From the IMG/VR virus record IMGVR_UViG_3300045970_000147, positions 1 to 37,134 of that record: 37,134 nucleotides of DNA; one strand, 5' to 3'. The stretch comes from a virus. A program made the position numbers and the translations under genes. Below are positions 19,319 to 28,800 of the stretch, piece after piece. The notes under the pieces are model-generated. The model searched no databases and was not told where the DNA came from. It was given only the letters and a program-made list of their open reading frames with translations. Each line of letters begins with the position of its first letter. The first letter of the stretch is position 1.

Positions 19319-22300
19319 GTGCCTGAAGTATACGAGAAACTTGGAATTGAGATAGCCTTCAAACCTGATGCGTCGTTCACTGCACTGGATGACTTACTGA
19401 AAAGACTTACCGCCTCTTTCGAGAAGATTGGCGTGGCGGTTAAAGGACCCGAGGCTGAGGTAGATAAGCTGAGTGGGAAGTTTCAGGCACTGGCAAATGT
19501 AATCAACATTCTGTCTCCAGGACTTAACGCAACAGCAGAAGACGCCAAGAAGCTTAATGCAGTAGCGGGAGACACAGCCAATCTTACCAAGATGGCAGAA
19601 GCCATCAAGAAGCTGGCTTCAGCAAATGCGGAGAGTAATGCGGCGGGAAAGGTTAGAGTAGAGACTTTAAAAGCAGAGTCCAAATCCGCAGACGAAACCG
19701 CCGCTATTTTTAAGAAAGCTGCTGAGGAAAGAAGTTCTATCAGCAAAGCTTTGTCTGCACGAGAAGCTGCTGAGTCCAAAATCCGTATAGCTAGCCTAGA
19801 GGGAGAAGCCAGAAAGCAGGCTGAAATAGCCGCAGCGTACAGGTCTGCTAGTAGTACGATTGGCGGTAAGGCTGTACTTTCTAAAGACGCTGCATGGGAT
19901 ACAGCACTTCCTAGCTACCTAGCAAACCAGTCCGCCGCTAACTCTAAATCATCTTTCGCGGCTATGGTTCAGGCTGAGAAGGAGATCGTTGCAAACGCCG
20001 CAGCAGAGCGCAAAGAGTCTGTAGATAAGATAGCTAAAACAGAATATGAGGCATCGCAGCACCGTATAGCTCAGACTGAAAAAGCCAGACAATTAGCTAA
20101 TAAGGCAGATCTTGAGCGTATCAACAACTTAGATATTATAAAGAGAAAGGAAGCGGAAGCTGCGGCGTCTGCCTCCTCCCTCGCAGCTCGTAATAACTCT
20201 ATGGTTGGTAGGCAGGCATACCAAGCTGCTTTCGATTCCAGATCCGCTACTCCTTGGTCGGCTGGGATGTACAAACCTGCTCCTGGTGGAGGTGTTGTTC
20301 AGTCCAGCGTCAATACTGATGTTTCTTCCGTAGGGTTAGCCAATGCCAGAGTAGCTGCCGAAGCGTACGCTAGGTCACTTACGAAGATAAAAGAAGAGAC
20401 TGATAAAGCCAAGGCTGCGACTGTAGGCTTGCATGTAACCTTTGGAAACATGATTACTCGACTGGTTGAGTTCTACTCAGCTAGAAAAGTCCTGTTCTTT
20501 ATCTCAGCAGAGTTCTCAACTGCCACCCACAGCTTGATGCAGTTTAATCAGGAACTCCACGACACGGCTGCTATAGCAAACGCATCATCTGCTCAGATGG
20601 ATAGATTCTCCGAAGCGGCAATGTCTATTGCCAAGAACTCCAAGTTCTCTGCGGCAGAAGTAATGAAGTCAATGAAGACGCTTGCGCAGGCAGGCGTATC
20701 TGCGGATGAGTTGCCAGCAGTAGCCAGAACCGTTGACTTTTTTGCTACAGGCACTGGAGCTACGCCCGAACAAGCCGCCAAGGTTCTAACTACTACCATG
20801 AACGTATGGGGAGTAGAAGCAGAGAAGACTGGTCGGATATCCAACCTACTTACCGCAGCACTAAACGCATCGAAGCTGGAAGTAGGAGAGCTGTCTACTG
20901 CCTTCAACTACCTAGCCAACCAGTCTGCCATTTTTGACAAGACTATGGAAGAGACTTCCTCCACCATTGCAGTACTGGCTAACCAAGGCTTACAGGCTAG
21001 CACGATAGGTACCTCAGTATCAGGCTTGCTGGCGAAACTAGCGGCTCCTGCTCCTAGGTTCCGTGCTCTATTGAAAGAGTTTGGCATTGGGTTAGATGAG
21101 ATTGCTCCAAGGGCACACTCATTCGCACAGATAGTTAAACGCTTTGAAGACGCTGCAATACCTGCCGAACGCATCATGGGAGCACTTGACCAAAGGATAG
21201 GACGTGCTCTTGTAACATCCATGCAGGCAGGGTCTGAAAAGTTTGAGTTGATGACACAGAGAATAACCAACTCAAACGCAGCAGCAGTCGCCTACAACGA
21301 ATCTATGAAGGGCGTATTAGCCCAAATAAACGTCCTAAGGGGTGAGGCAGTAGCTACCCTGGATGCTCTTGCGAAATCTTCTGGGTTATCTTTCTCGACA
21401 ATGAAAGAGGGAATTCAGGATATGCTAGTTGGGCTTAGATCAGCTCAAGGAGAGTTCCTCGTATTTGCAACTGTTATAATAGGAGCAATCACTGCGATAG
21501 GGGCAGCATTCTGGATGAACCCAGTATTGGCAGGATTGACTGTTCTGATTGGTGGAGTACTTTGGGGAATTTCCAAACTTGGAGAGGCCAACCGAGAACT
21601 CGCTAAAGACATTGATAAGGGAGTTAAAGCGTCAGCAGAGCAGTCAGCAGTATACCAGCGGAAGTCCGATGGATTGTATACCATGTTGTCTTTGGTGGAC
21701 AAGACTAAGGTTACTGAGGAAGGCTATCTCATAATACAGGACCAAAACGTAAAGAAGATACGGGAACTTGTTAATACATTTCCTGATGTGTTTGCCGGAC
21801 TAGATACGAAGAAGATGAAGTATGAACAGTTGACCGACGCCATCCTTAACCATAACAAGGCAAGAGATGGTGAGATTAATGGCGATATTCTGCGTTTCAA
21901 TAACGACGCTAATAAGATTGCTACGCTCAAGCAAAATTCCAAGCTTGCGGCTGATTACGAAAAAGAAGCTTTAGCCTCTGGAGAAGAGACTACTGCTGAG
22001 TTTAAGAGACATAAAGCAGATATTGACCAGAAGATAAAAGAGGCGGAAGACGTACACGAAAAGGACGCTGCCGCTAACATTGCCCCTGGAAAAAATGTCA
22101 CCGTATTCCTCGACCCAACAGGAACCAAACGCGCAGTTAAGGACTGGGAGAAGGACAAGGAGCACGTCCCAGGAGAACCTGCCATCGTACCGGAAAAACC
22201 TGTTGCAGCTAAAGTAAATCCTCAAGCAAAGAATGACGAAACCTTTCGCTATTGGGCGGGGCAGCAAGACGATAAAGATGGATTAGACGCACTCAAGCGA

Positions 22301-23821
22301 GACAAGGTTGAGAATGAAAAAATAATCTCCGATAAAACCAAAACCTTAGAGGAGCGTACTAAGGCGTTTCTGGAGATAGAGAAGGTAAACTACCTTTCCT
22401 ATAAAGAAGAACAGCATAAAGAGATTGACATACTTAACAAGAAGTTTGCCGATACCAATGGAATGCTTTGGGACACTGAGGGCCAGCAGTACAGACACCC
22501 CACAGAGTTGGCCAAGGACGGAAGTGGGCGGGGAAGGGTAATAACGGCACAAGATAGCCTCTGGAATAAAGCTGTAGCTAGTGGAAATGTTGGCGTCCGT
22601 AATGACAGAGCTAACTCCATACATGAAGCTGCTGCTGTCAAATTATACGACGCAGATCAGAAGGCAGTAACCGAGTTTGATAAAGGCAACGCTACCGTAA
22701 AACCCCTAGGAATATTCAACTCCGACAGCAACGACAAGCAAGCAGAGCGTAGACTTGTACTTATTAAACAGGCAGTAGCACTCAGGAAAGAGGATGCCAA
22801 GTCTGCGCAAGACATCATAGACCTGGATAACAAAATACTCCAGGCGGAGATAGAGTGCAACGAGCAAAAGCTCCGAGGATACAACCAGGAGCTACAGTCA
22901 GCAGAAGTTTCGTGGGAAAAAGCAAAGGGCATCGAAGCGCAAGTAGCGTGGGTAGAGAAGTATCAGCTAAAGCTAGAGGGAGTCAGAGAAAAGAAAGATG
23001 TCATAGAGGGTACCCTCCCACTCCAGAAAAAGAAACTTATGGACGATAGTCCGGGCGGTGATGGCCTAACAGACTGGGCTATGAAAGGCGCAGACAAAGC
23101 CGTAATAGGCATGGGAAGTCTTAAGTCCAACACTGAACAACTCGGAACTGACCTTACCAATACACTAGGTCAAGGCTTCCAAGACACCATGAACGGAATG
23201 ATCGACGCACTATCCAGAGGAAAGAATGCGTGGGATACTTTTAAGACCGGCCTGTCTGGAATACTAAAAAGTATAGCTGAAGAGTTACAGAAGTACATAA
23301 TTAAACTTCTGGTATTAGCCGCAATAAAAACTGCCGTCAAAGCTATTAGTGGTTATTCAGCGGGTGGTGAGGTTCCTGCTGGTGGTGATATGGGAGGCGA
23401 CCCCACAGAGGGGTACGCAAACGGCGGTCTTATCCAACGCTTCGCTACTGGAGGACTCGCCTTAAACGGCGGGAACATTCCAACCAACATAGGTATAAAA
23501 GGAAAAGACTCAGTTCCTGCTATGCTTATGCCGGGAGAATTTGTCCTCAAGAAGTCAGTAGTGGATAAGTATGGAGTTGACTATTTCCAGTCTATAAATG
23601 CTCAGAAGTTTGCCGAAGGTGGCATTGTAGGGCCTACCGCAGGCAAGGGTAAAGATAAAGACAAAGATGCGAAAGACGCAGGGGCAACCCTTAACATCAT
23701 AAACGTAGTTGACCCAACGAGCATTCCTAAGACAACTGACGCGGAGATCATCAACGTAATTAGGATGGACCTTGCTAAGAACGGACCTCTTACTCAGCAG
23801 TTCAAATCTGTCCTGAAATAA
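19319..23821 (+). CDS. Tail tape measure protein
   Basis: A 1500-residue tail length ruler. The start is GTG at 19319 with GGAGG (19309-19313). The N-terminal 300 residues are Ala/Glu/Lys-rich coiled coil. A TMP core domain lies at about residues 405-600 (AANASSAQMDRFSEAAMSIAKNSKFSAAEVMKSM...), followed by a hydrophobic segment at about 710-757 (LVFATVIIGAITAIGAAFW, then LAGLTVLIGGVLWGI). Long helical and lysine-rich regions follow. The C-terminus carries GIKGKDSVPAMLMPGEFVLKK near 1394-1414, a common tape measure ending. It sets tail length and may help DNA passage through the inner membrane. Confidence 0.93.
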   Translation: MPEVYEKLGIEIAFKPDASFTALDDLLKRLTASFEKIGVAVKGPEAEVDKLSGKFQALANVINILSPGLNATAEDAKKLNAVAGDTANLTKMAEAIKKLASANAESNAAGKVRVETLKAESKSADETAAIFKKAAEERSSISKALSAREAAESKIRIASLEGEARKQAEIAAAYRSASSTIGGKAVLSKDAAWDTALPSYLANQSAANSKSSFAAMVQAEKEIVANAAAERKESVDKIAKTEYEASQHRIAQTEKARQLANKADLERINNLDIIKRKEAEAAASASSLAARNNSMVGRQAYQAAFDSRSATPWSAGMYKPAPGGGVVQSSVNTDVSSVGLANARVAAEAYARSLTKIKEETDKAKAATVGLHVTFGNMITRLVEFYSARKVLFFISAEFSTATHSLMQFNQELHDTAAIANASSAQMDRFSEAAMSIAKNSKFSAAEVMKSMKTLAQAGVSADELPAVARTVDFFATGTGATPEQAAKVLTTTMNVWGVEAEKTGRISNLLTAALNASKLEVGELSTAFNYLANQSAIFDKTMEETSSTIAVLANQGLQASTIGTSVSGLLAKLAAPAPRFRALLKEFGIGLDEIAPRAHSFAQIVKRFEDAAIPAERIMGALDQRIGRALVTSMQAGSEKFELMTQRITNSNAAAVAYNESMKGVLAQINVLRGEAVATLDALAKSSGLSFSTMKEGIQDMLVGLRSAQGEFLVFATVIIGAITAIGAAFWMNPVLAGLTVLIGGVLWGISKLGEANRELAKDIDKGVKASAEQSAVYQRKSDGLYTMLSLVDKTKVTEEGYLIIQDQNVKKIRELVNTFPDVFAGLDTKKMKYEQLTDAILNHNKARDGEINGDILRFNNDANKIATLKQNSKLAADYEKEALASGEETTAEFKRHKADIDQKIKEAEDVHEKDAAANIAPGKNVTVFLDPTGTKRAVKDWEKDKEHVPGEPAIVPEKPVAAKVNPQAKNDETFRYWAGQQDDKDGLDALKRDKVENEKIISDKTKTLEERTKAFLEIEKVNYLSYKEEQHKEIDILNKKFADTNGMLWDTEGQQYRHPTELAKDGSGRGRVITAQDSLWNKAVASGNVGVRNDRANSIHEAAAVKLYDADQKAVTEFDKGNATVKPLGIFNSDSNDKQAERRLVLIKQAVALRKEDAKSAQDIIDLDNKILQAEIECNEQKLRGYNQELQSAEVSWEKAKGIEAQVAWVEKYQLKLEGVREKKDVIEGTLPLQKKKLMDDSPGGDGLTDWAMKGADKAVIGMGSLKSNTEQLGTDLTNTLGQGFQDTMNGMIDALSRGKNAWDTFKTGLSGILKSIAEELQKYIIKLLVLAAIKTAVKAISGYSAGGEVPAGGDMGGDPTEGYANGGLIQRFATGGLALNGGNIPTNIGIKGKDSVPAMLMPGEFVLKKSVVDKYGVDYFQSINAQKFAEGGIVGPTAGKGKDKDKDAKDAGATLNIINVVDPTSIPKTTDAEIINVIRMDLAKNGPLTQQFKSVLK

Positions 23822-23825
23822 CCCG

Positions 23826-23852
23826 AGAGGGTCTGCTTCGCGCAGACCCTCT
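23826..23852 (+). terminator. Hairpin after the tape measure gene
   Basis: AGAGGGTCTGC (23826-23836) pairs perfectly with GCAGACCCTCT (23842-23852) around the loop TTCGC. No T run follows. It probably stabilises RNA ends or attenuates, as with the hairpins at 14832 and 18453. Confidence 0.65.
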
Positions 23853-23876
23853 ACCTAACCACACCGAGGATACAAC

Positions 23877-24260
23877 ATGGCATTACTACCCTACCCTACT
23901 GTAGATACTTTCCATAGCAAGCGAATACCTAACCCCGCTAGACCTTTGGATGAGGGAGTACAGCTAAATAACTTACTTATATCTTTCGACTCGGGGGCGG
24001 AAGAGCGCAGAAAGAGAGGAAAGGCTAGGCGAACCTGGGAGCTTACCTACCCAGCATTATACAGTGACGCATACCAGACTCTGTATAACTTCTTCATAGC
24101 TTGTTCAGGTAGCATCGTACCGTTCACCTGGATTCACCCAGAGACTAAGGTTGTCTATAATGTGCGGTTTAACTCCGATAACTTTACTGCTAAGTGTATA
24201 GGGAAGAACAGAAAAGGTTCTATCTGGACGCTAGGACTAAAGATCATAGAGGTCATCTAA
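23877..24260 (+). CDS. Tail tip protein (lambda gpM-like minor tail protein)
   Basis: A 127-residue protein in the lambda gpM position, directly after the tape measure and before a K/L-like pair. The pattern GAEERRKRGKARRTWELTYPALYSDAYQTLYNFFIACSGSIVPFTWIHPETKVVYNVRF fits short phage minor tail proteins of this sort. It likely forms part of the distal tail ring. ATG at 23877 with CCGAGG upstream. The assignment is by position plus general pattern. Confidence 0.65.
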   Translation: MALLPYPTVDTFHSKRIPNPARPLDEGVQLNNLLISFDSGAEERRKRGKARRTWELTYPALYSDAYQTLYNFFIACSGSIVPFTWIHPETKVVYNVRFNSDNFTAKCIGKNRKGSIWTLGLKIIEVI

Positions 24261-24262
24261 CC

Positions 24263-24613
24263 GTGAACCCCTCCACCCTTGCTAGGCTGCACAAGAAAGC
24301 CAGTGACAGCCCTAGAAAAGAAGTATGCGGATTGCTCACCGTAGCCGGAACTATCATACCTGTAACTAACGTAGCCAAAGCCGAAGACTCTTTCATAATG
24401 AGCAGAACCGAGTACCTGACTGCGCTCAATTTGATAAGGACAACAGGAGAAACGCTACAGTGCGTCTACCACTCCCACCTACACGGTGTACCGATAGACC
24501 ACTCCCCAGCAGACTTAAAGTACATAGCGTCATCCAAGATTGACTCCTTGATTATCAACTCTACAGACTGGAGATACCTACCGTATGCCTCGCTTATTAC
24601 CACCCCTGTTTAA
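24263..24613 (+). CDS. JAB/MPN (JAMM) domain tail tip peptidase
   Basis: A 116-residue JAB1/MPN-like domain, the fold at the N-terminus of lambda gpK. Glu20 lies in RKEVCGLL, and the metal site is H70-S-H72, eight residues, S81-x2-D84 (HSHLHGVPIDHSPADL). The normal spacing between HSH and S is seven, so there may be a one-residue variation. Starts at GTG 24263 with GAGGT upstream, two bases after the gpM-like stop. The partner NlpC/P60 domain of gpK is a separate gene here (25490), with the gpL-like gene between them. Confidence 0.78.
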   Translation: MNPSTLARLHKKASDSPRKEVCGLLTVAGTIIPVTNVAKAEDSFIMSRTEYLTALNLIRTTGETLQCVYHSHLHGVPIDHSPADLKYIASSKIDSLIINSTDWRYLPYASLITTPV

Positions 24614-25490
24614 TGCAGAGACCTCTAAAGAACAGCAGGAAATAAGGATTAATCTGTTACAGATTAAGATACCTAATGAAGCTCCTATGTACTTTAATGA
24701 CTCCAACTCAGATGTGCAGTACCAAGGAGTAGACGGCGTAACCGTAGTTACCTACCTTAAGTTTCCTTTCAAATTTGCTGGAGTGAGCCTTAATTCGGAC
24801 GGGTCTATCTCCAAGAGTTCTCTTAGCGTAGCTAACGTGAATCGTTCCCTCATGGACGAGGTTGAGCGCAACGATGGGCTACGCGGAGTGCCAATAACGG
24901 TACTTACCCTATACGAAAAGTTTCTAGTTGGTGGATCTTCCCCTAGTAGCGTTTCCCGGATAAGCGAAGATTTTATCATAGACTCTTACCAAGCCAACGA
25001 GCAGACTATTCAATTTGCGCTCGACCCTATCGTAGATTTGGCCATAAAAATACCTCGTAGGCGTATGACTACCGACAGTTGCTACTGGAGATTCAAGGAT
25101 TCCGAGACTTGCGGTTATGTCAACCAGAACTATTACACGTACGGTCTTGTGGATGTAGTGCAGGGCAGTACTGTTATTACCGCCTCGTCAGGATTCTACC
25201 CAAAATTCAAGAGCAACCTTTCCGCTACGTGGGCGAGCTTCTCTATACTAGGAGATGCAACTCTGTACACGATAGTAGGGTTCCCTACTGAAACCACCAT
25301 AACAATAAGCCCCGCGTATGCAGGTTCTTCCTCCGTTGACAGGTCGTACGCGATTAAAAGCGCAAGCTCTTTTATATTGGCTACCTGCGACAAAACATAT
25401 GGCGGCATTAACGGGTGTAAGGCGCACGGCAATGGAAAAATGTTCGGCGGGTTCCCTGGAATATCCGGCTCCAGAAGGATATCTCTGTAA
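24585..25490 (+). CDS. Minor tail protein L-like, putative iron-sulfur protein
   Basis: A 301-residue protein resembling lambda gpL. It has four cysteines in the expected layout: about C166 and C176 (DSCYWRFKDSETCGY) and about C268 and C278 (ATCDKTYGGINGCKAHGN), then FGGFPGI near the end. Lambda gpL binds an Fe-S cluster with four cysteines in this arrangement. Between the pairs sits a beta-rich insert of about 75 residues (DVVQGSTVITASSGF...). Starts 29 bases before the end of the JAB gene. It forms part of the tail tip. Confidence 0.82.
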   Translation: MPRLLPPLFNAETSKEQQEIRINLLQIKIPNEAPMYFNDSNSDVQYQGVDGVTVVTYLKFPFKFAGVSLNSDGSISKSSLSVANVNRSLMDEVERNDGLRGVPITVLTLYEKFLVGGSSPSSVSRISEDFIIDSYQANEQTIQFALDPIVDLAIKIPRRRMTTDSCYWRFKDSETCGYVNQNYYTYGLVDVVQGSTVITASSGFYPKFKSNLSATWASFSILGDATLYTIVGFPTETTITISPAYAGSSSVDRSYAIKSASSFILATCDKTYGGINGCKAHGNGKMFGGFPGISGSRRISL

Positions 25491-25882
25491 TGCACGAGGA
25501 TACTCTTAAATACCTGCTGATACCGTTTCAACATCTAGGAAGGGAAGCAGCCTCTGGTGTGGATTGCGCGGGTTTGGTTATGTTGTGGTACAGAAACGAG
25601 TTGGGTATCCGCATACCTGATTTAATATCCGAGTATCCGGCAGACATTAAAGGAAGAGACTATTTCCACGAGTATCATACGGAGTTAGGGTTTTTACCTG
25701 TAAGCGATCCTAGAAAACATGATGTAGTAGTCACTGGAATACAAGGAGTAGCTACGCACTGCGGCGTGTTGCTAGACTCAGCATGGTTTTTACACATGAC
25801 CCGAACAGGGTCAGCCGTTCACCAATACACCACTGGATACTGGTTACGACAAGTTATGGGTTACTACCGCCACAGAGGATAA
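25490..25882 (+). CDS. NlpC/P60 tail tip cell-wall hydrolase (gpK C-terminal-like)
   Basis: A 130-residue NlpC/P60 peptidase. Cys26 is in GVDCAGLVMLWY, His90 in ATHCGVLLD, and a third polar residue His102 in FLHMTRT, which together make the catalytic set. Its start overlaps the stop of the preceding gene (TAATG). In lambda this domain and the JAB domain form one protein; here they are split. It probably cuts peptidoglycan locally during infection or processes tail proteins. Confidence 0.85.
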   Translation: MHEDTLKYLLIPFQHLGREAASGVDCAGLVMLWYRNELGIRIPDLISEYPADIKGRDYFHEYHTELGFLPVSDPRKHDVVVTGIQGVATHCGVLLDSAWFLHMTRTGSAVHQYTTGYWLRQVMGYYRHRG

Positions 25883-25883
25883 A

Positions 25884-28800
25884 ATGAAATTAACTTTTTC
25901 GAACGAGTTCATATCACGAATAAACATGCAGAACGAGCTGTACAGTGATCGTACCGTCTTGGGAGACTGCCTGTTAGAGGTGATGAACGATTACCCCCAG
26001 TTATATATCTTCCTCCTGGATAACCAAGGCGAAGAATCTATGAAGTCAGTTATGACCCTGAACGGTGAGTACATCACTTCCGAGATGGACATAAACCGCC
26101 CTGTAGGGCCTGATGATGTACTGCATCTTAGCCAGGACATACCCCACGGAGAAGGGGCAACCACTAGGCTTATTATCGGGGTCGTACTTCTGATAATCGC
26201 TGCCTTGTTGTACTGGACTCCGATAGGTGCCCCTCTAAGTATGTATGCAGTAGGGTTAATGATTCAAACCTGCGTCGTAGTAGGGGTTAGTATGGTAATG
26301 GGTGCCGGAGCTGAACTGCTCATGACACCTCCAGGGTCTCCACAAGAGGCTGACGGACTTAACGGTTCTCCCAACTACTCCTTCGGTGGCTTAAAAAATA
26401 CCACCGCATCAGGAACACCGATGCCTATCATTTACGGTACGCGCCGGATAGGTGGGCATCTACTCAATGTGTATACTGACGTGGTATCCGCAGCGACCTC
26501 TGACTTGCTGTCTGACGCGGATAAATCTACCTTATCAGCAGCCGACTTTAACTGGATGCTTAAGAGAGCTACCTACCTCCAGGCCCAGATTGGGTTGTGC
26601 GAAGGAGAGGTCGCGGATATATCCAACATCCTTATCAACAAAAAAGCCGCAACGTCATTCATGGAGGTACGCACCAACGTAACCAAGAAAGGCACACAAA
26701 GCCAGTCCTGCCTGCCAGGGTTTAACCGCATAGAGAATGTTGAGGCTGTAGGTAAAATAATTACTTTTGCCAATCCAACTGCCACAGCAACTAAGTATGT
26801 AGCGGCTCAAGACTTGGTGGTGTACGGGTATTGGAAACCCTCGTTATATACTCTGCCAGACTACAAACAGACGTTTGTGCTTGTTCCGTTAATTGGCGCT
26901 TTCAAGTCAGTAAACGGCGAAATGGTCAGCACTACTGAAGACGACCCAGCCAAGATACGGCTGGGCTGGCCTTCCGATGATCGTTACGCCCAGTTGTATA
27001 GCTACATAAACGTAGGCGGGTATTGTCGTAAGCATGTAGCAGCGCACATCGAATCTACCGTACTTCCTAGCTCAGTTAGCTCAGGCACTACCTACTTAAC
27101 TGCCCGACCAGTTCAGGCTCTCAAAATTACCGTAGCAGCCCCGGCTATATACTGGCAGCTTGATGGCACTATGTACTCTACTTCGGTGGATATCACCGTA
27201 GCTTACCGCGTAGCGGGGAGCAACTCTCCTTACACGGTAGCCTACTCGCAAGTACCGTTTAGTGGGGCGTCAGCTAGCGAAGTAGATATGGTTTTTGCCA
27301 TCGGTACTACAGTTCCTGATGGGGTTACAGTTCCGTCCGGTGCTTCTGCTCCGCTTCCTCTCAACTACTATGAGGTTTTGGTGTATCGCCACACTGGTGA
27401 AAATCCGAATGAAACCAAGATCCGTAACACCGTATATCTCAAAGATGTCAGCGAGATAATATTTGAAGAACTAAACTACCCGCACACGGCACTCCTTGGC
27501 CTTACGGTTAGGGCTAGCGATCAGATAAACGGTAGCATGCCTCCCATAACATCACTGGTAAAGGGCATGCTTATTTCCCTGCCTATCGGATATAACCCTG
27601 TAACTCGGACCTATCCTGGTTCCTTTACCGGAATGACATACAACCACGATACCGACACCGGAGTAAAGTACCATAGCGATAATCCGGTGTGGTGCTTGTA
27701 TGACCTCCTGATGAACAGTAGATACGGTCTAAAGGAATACTATAAAATAGACCCTAACAAAGTTAGTCTTATGCAGGCCAGCTTTTATATGGCGGCTCAG
27801 TATTGCGATGAGTTAGTTCCCAATAGTGCTGGTGGGTATAGCCCACGATTCAAACTCGATCTGATTATAGATGGTAGTCAGGCAGCTTCTGAGTGGATAT
27901 CCAGCATCGCCGTTTGTATGCGCTCCTCGGTGTACTATTGTGAGGGTATGTTCCTTCTGGATATAGACCGGCCTAAACCAATAACCCAACTTTTCACCAT
28001 GAGTAATATTTCTGATTATTCTCAGGGTGGTCCATCCATAAAGAATATTCCGAACGTGCTGGAGGTGCAGTACCCTAACCCGGATCTGGATTACGAAATT
28101 GCAACCATTAGAATTGAGTCTCCAGAATATCAGGCCGATGCTTCGCAGGAAGAGAGGAAGCAACCTCTTAGACTTTACGGAGTAACTGATATAGACCAAG
28201 TAACGCGGATTGCGAAGTACATATTACTTGCAGGAAAATACCTTACCAAGGCGGTCTCTTTTAACACCGGATCTGATGGTATCCGCTGCATGATTGGCGA
28301 CCGAATAGGTATCCAGCATGACATCCCGCAGTGGGGTTATGGGGGTAGGACGGCTAACTACAATAGTGTAGCTAAGACCATTTCGTTACTTGATACGTTT
28401 ATTGAACCGTACGTAGCGGCTGTTCCGTATGGAAAGGATGCTCTTGTAGTATCTGGTGGATACTTGTATCGCTCAAGCCAGGATGTTCCTTCCGTCACGC
28501 TCATTTCCAACGCAACATATTGGGAAAGACTGTACTCAGGCGGGATGGCTATTATGGTTTCTCCGTCTTCGTCAACTACCGAGACCGAAACTGTAACCTC
28601 CTTGTCGTTTGTCTCTGGCGTGTTGACCGCTACCCTTGCTTCAGCCTTGACTGTTACCGTAGTTGACTCGGATATGTTTATTTTGGGTGGTGTAACGGAC
28701 ACAGTTAACTCTTTTAAAGTTATGGCGTTGGTGCCTAACGCAGACAAGGGAACTATTGAGGTATCTTGTGTAATCTATGATGCCGCTCTGTACGACCAGT

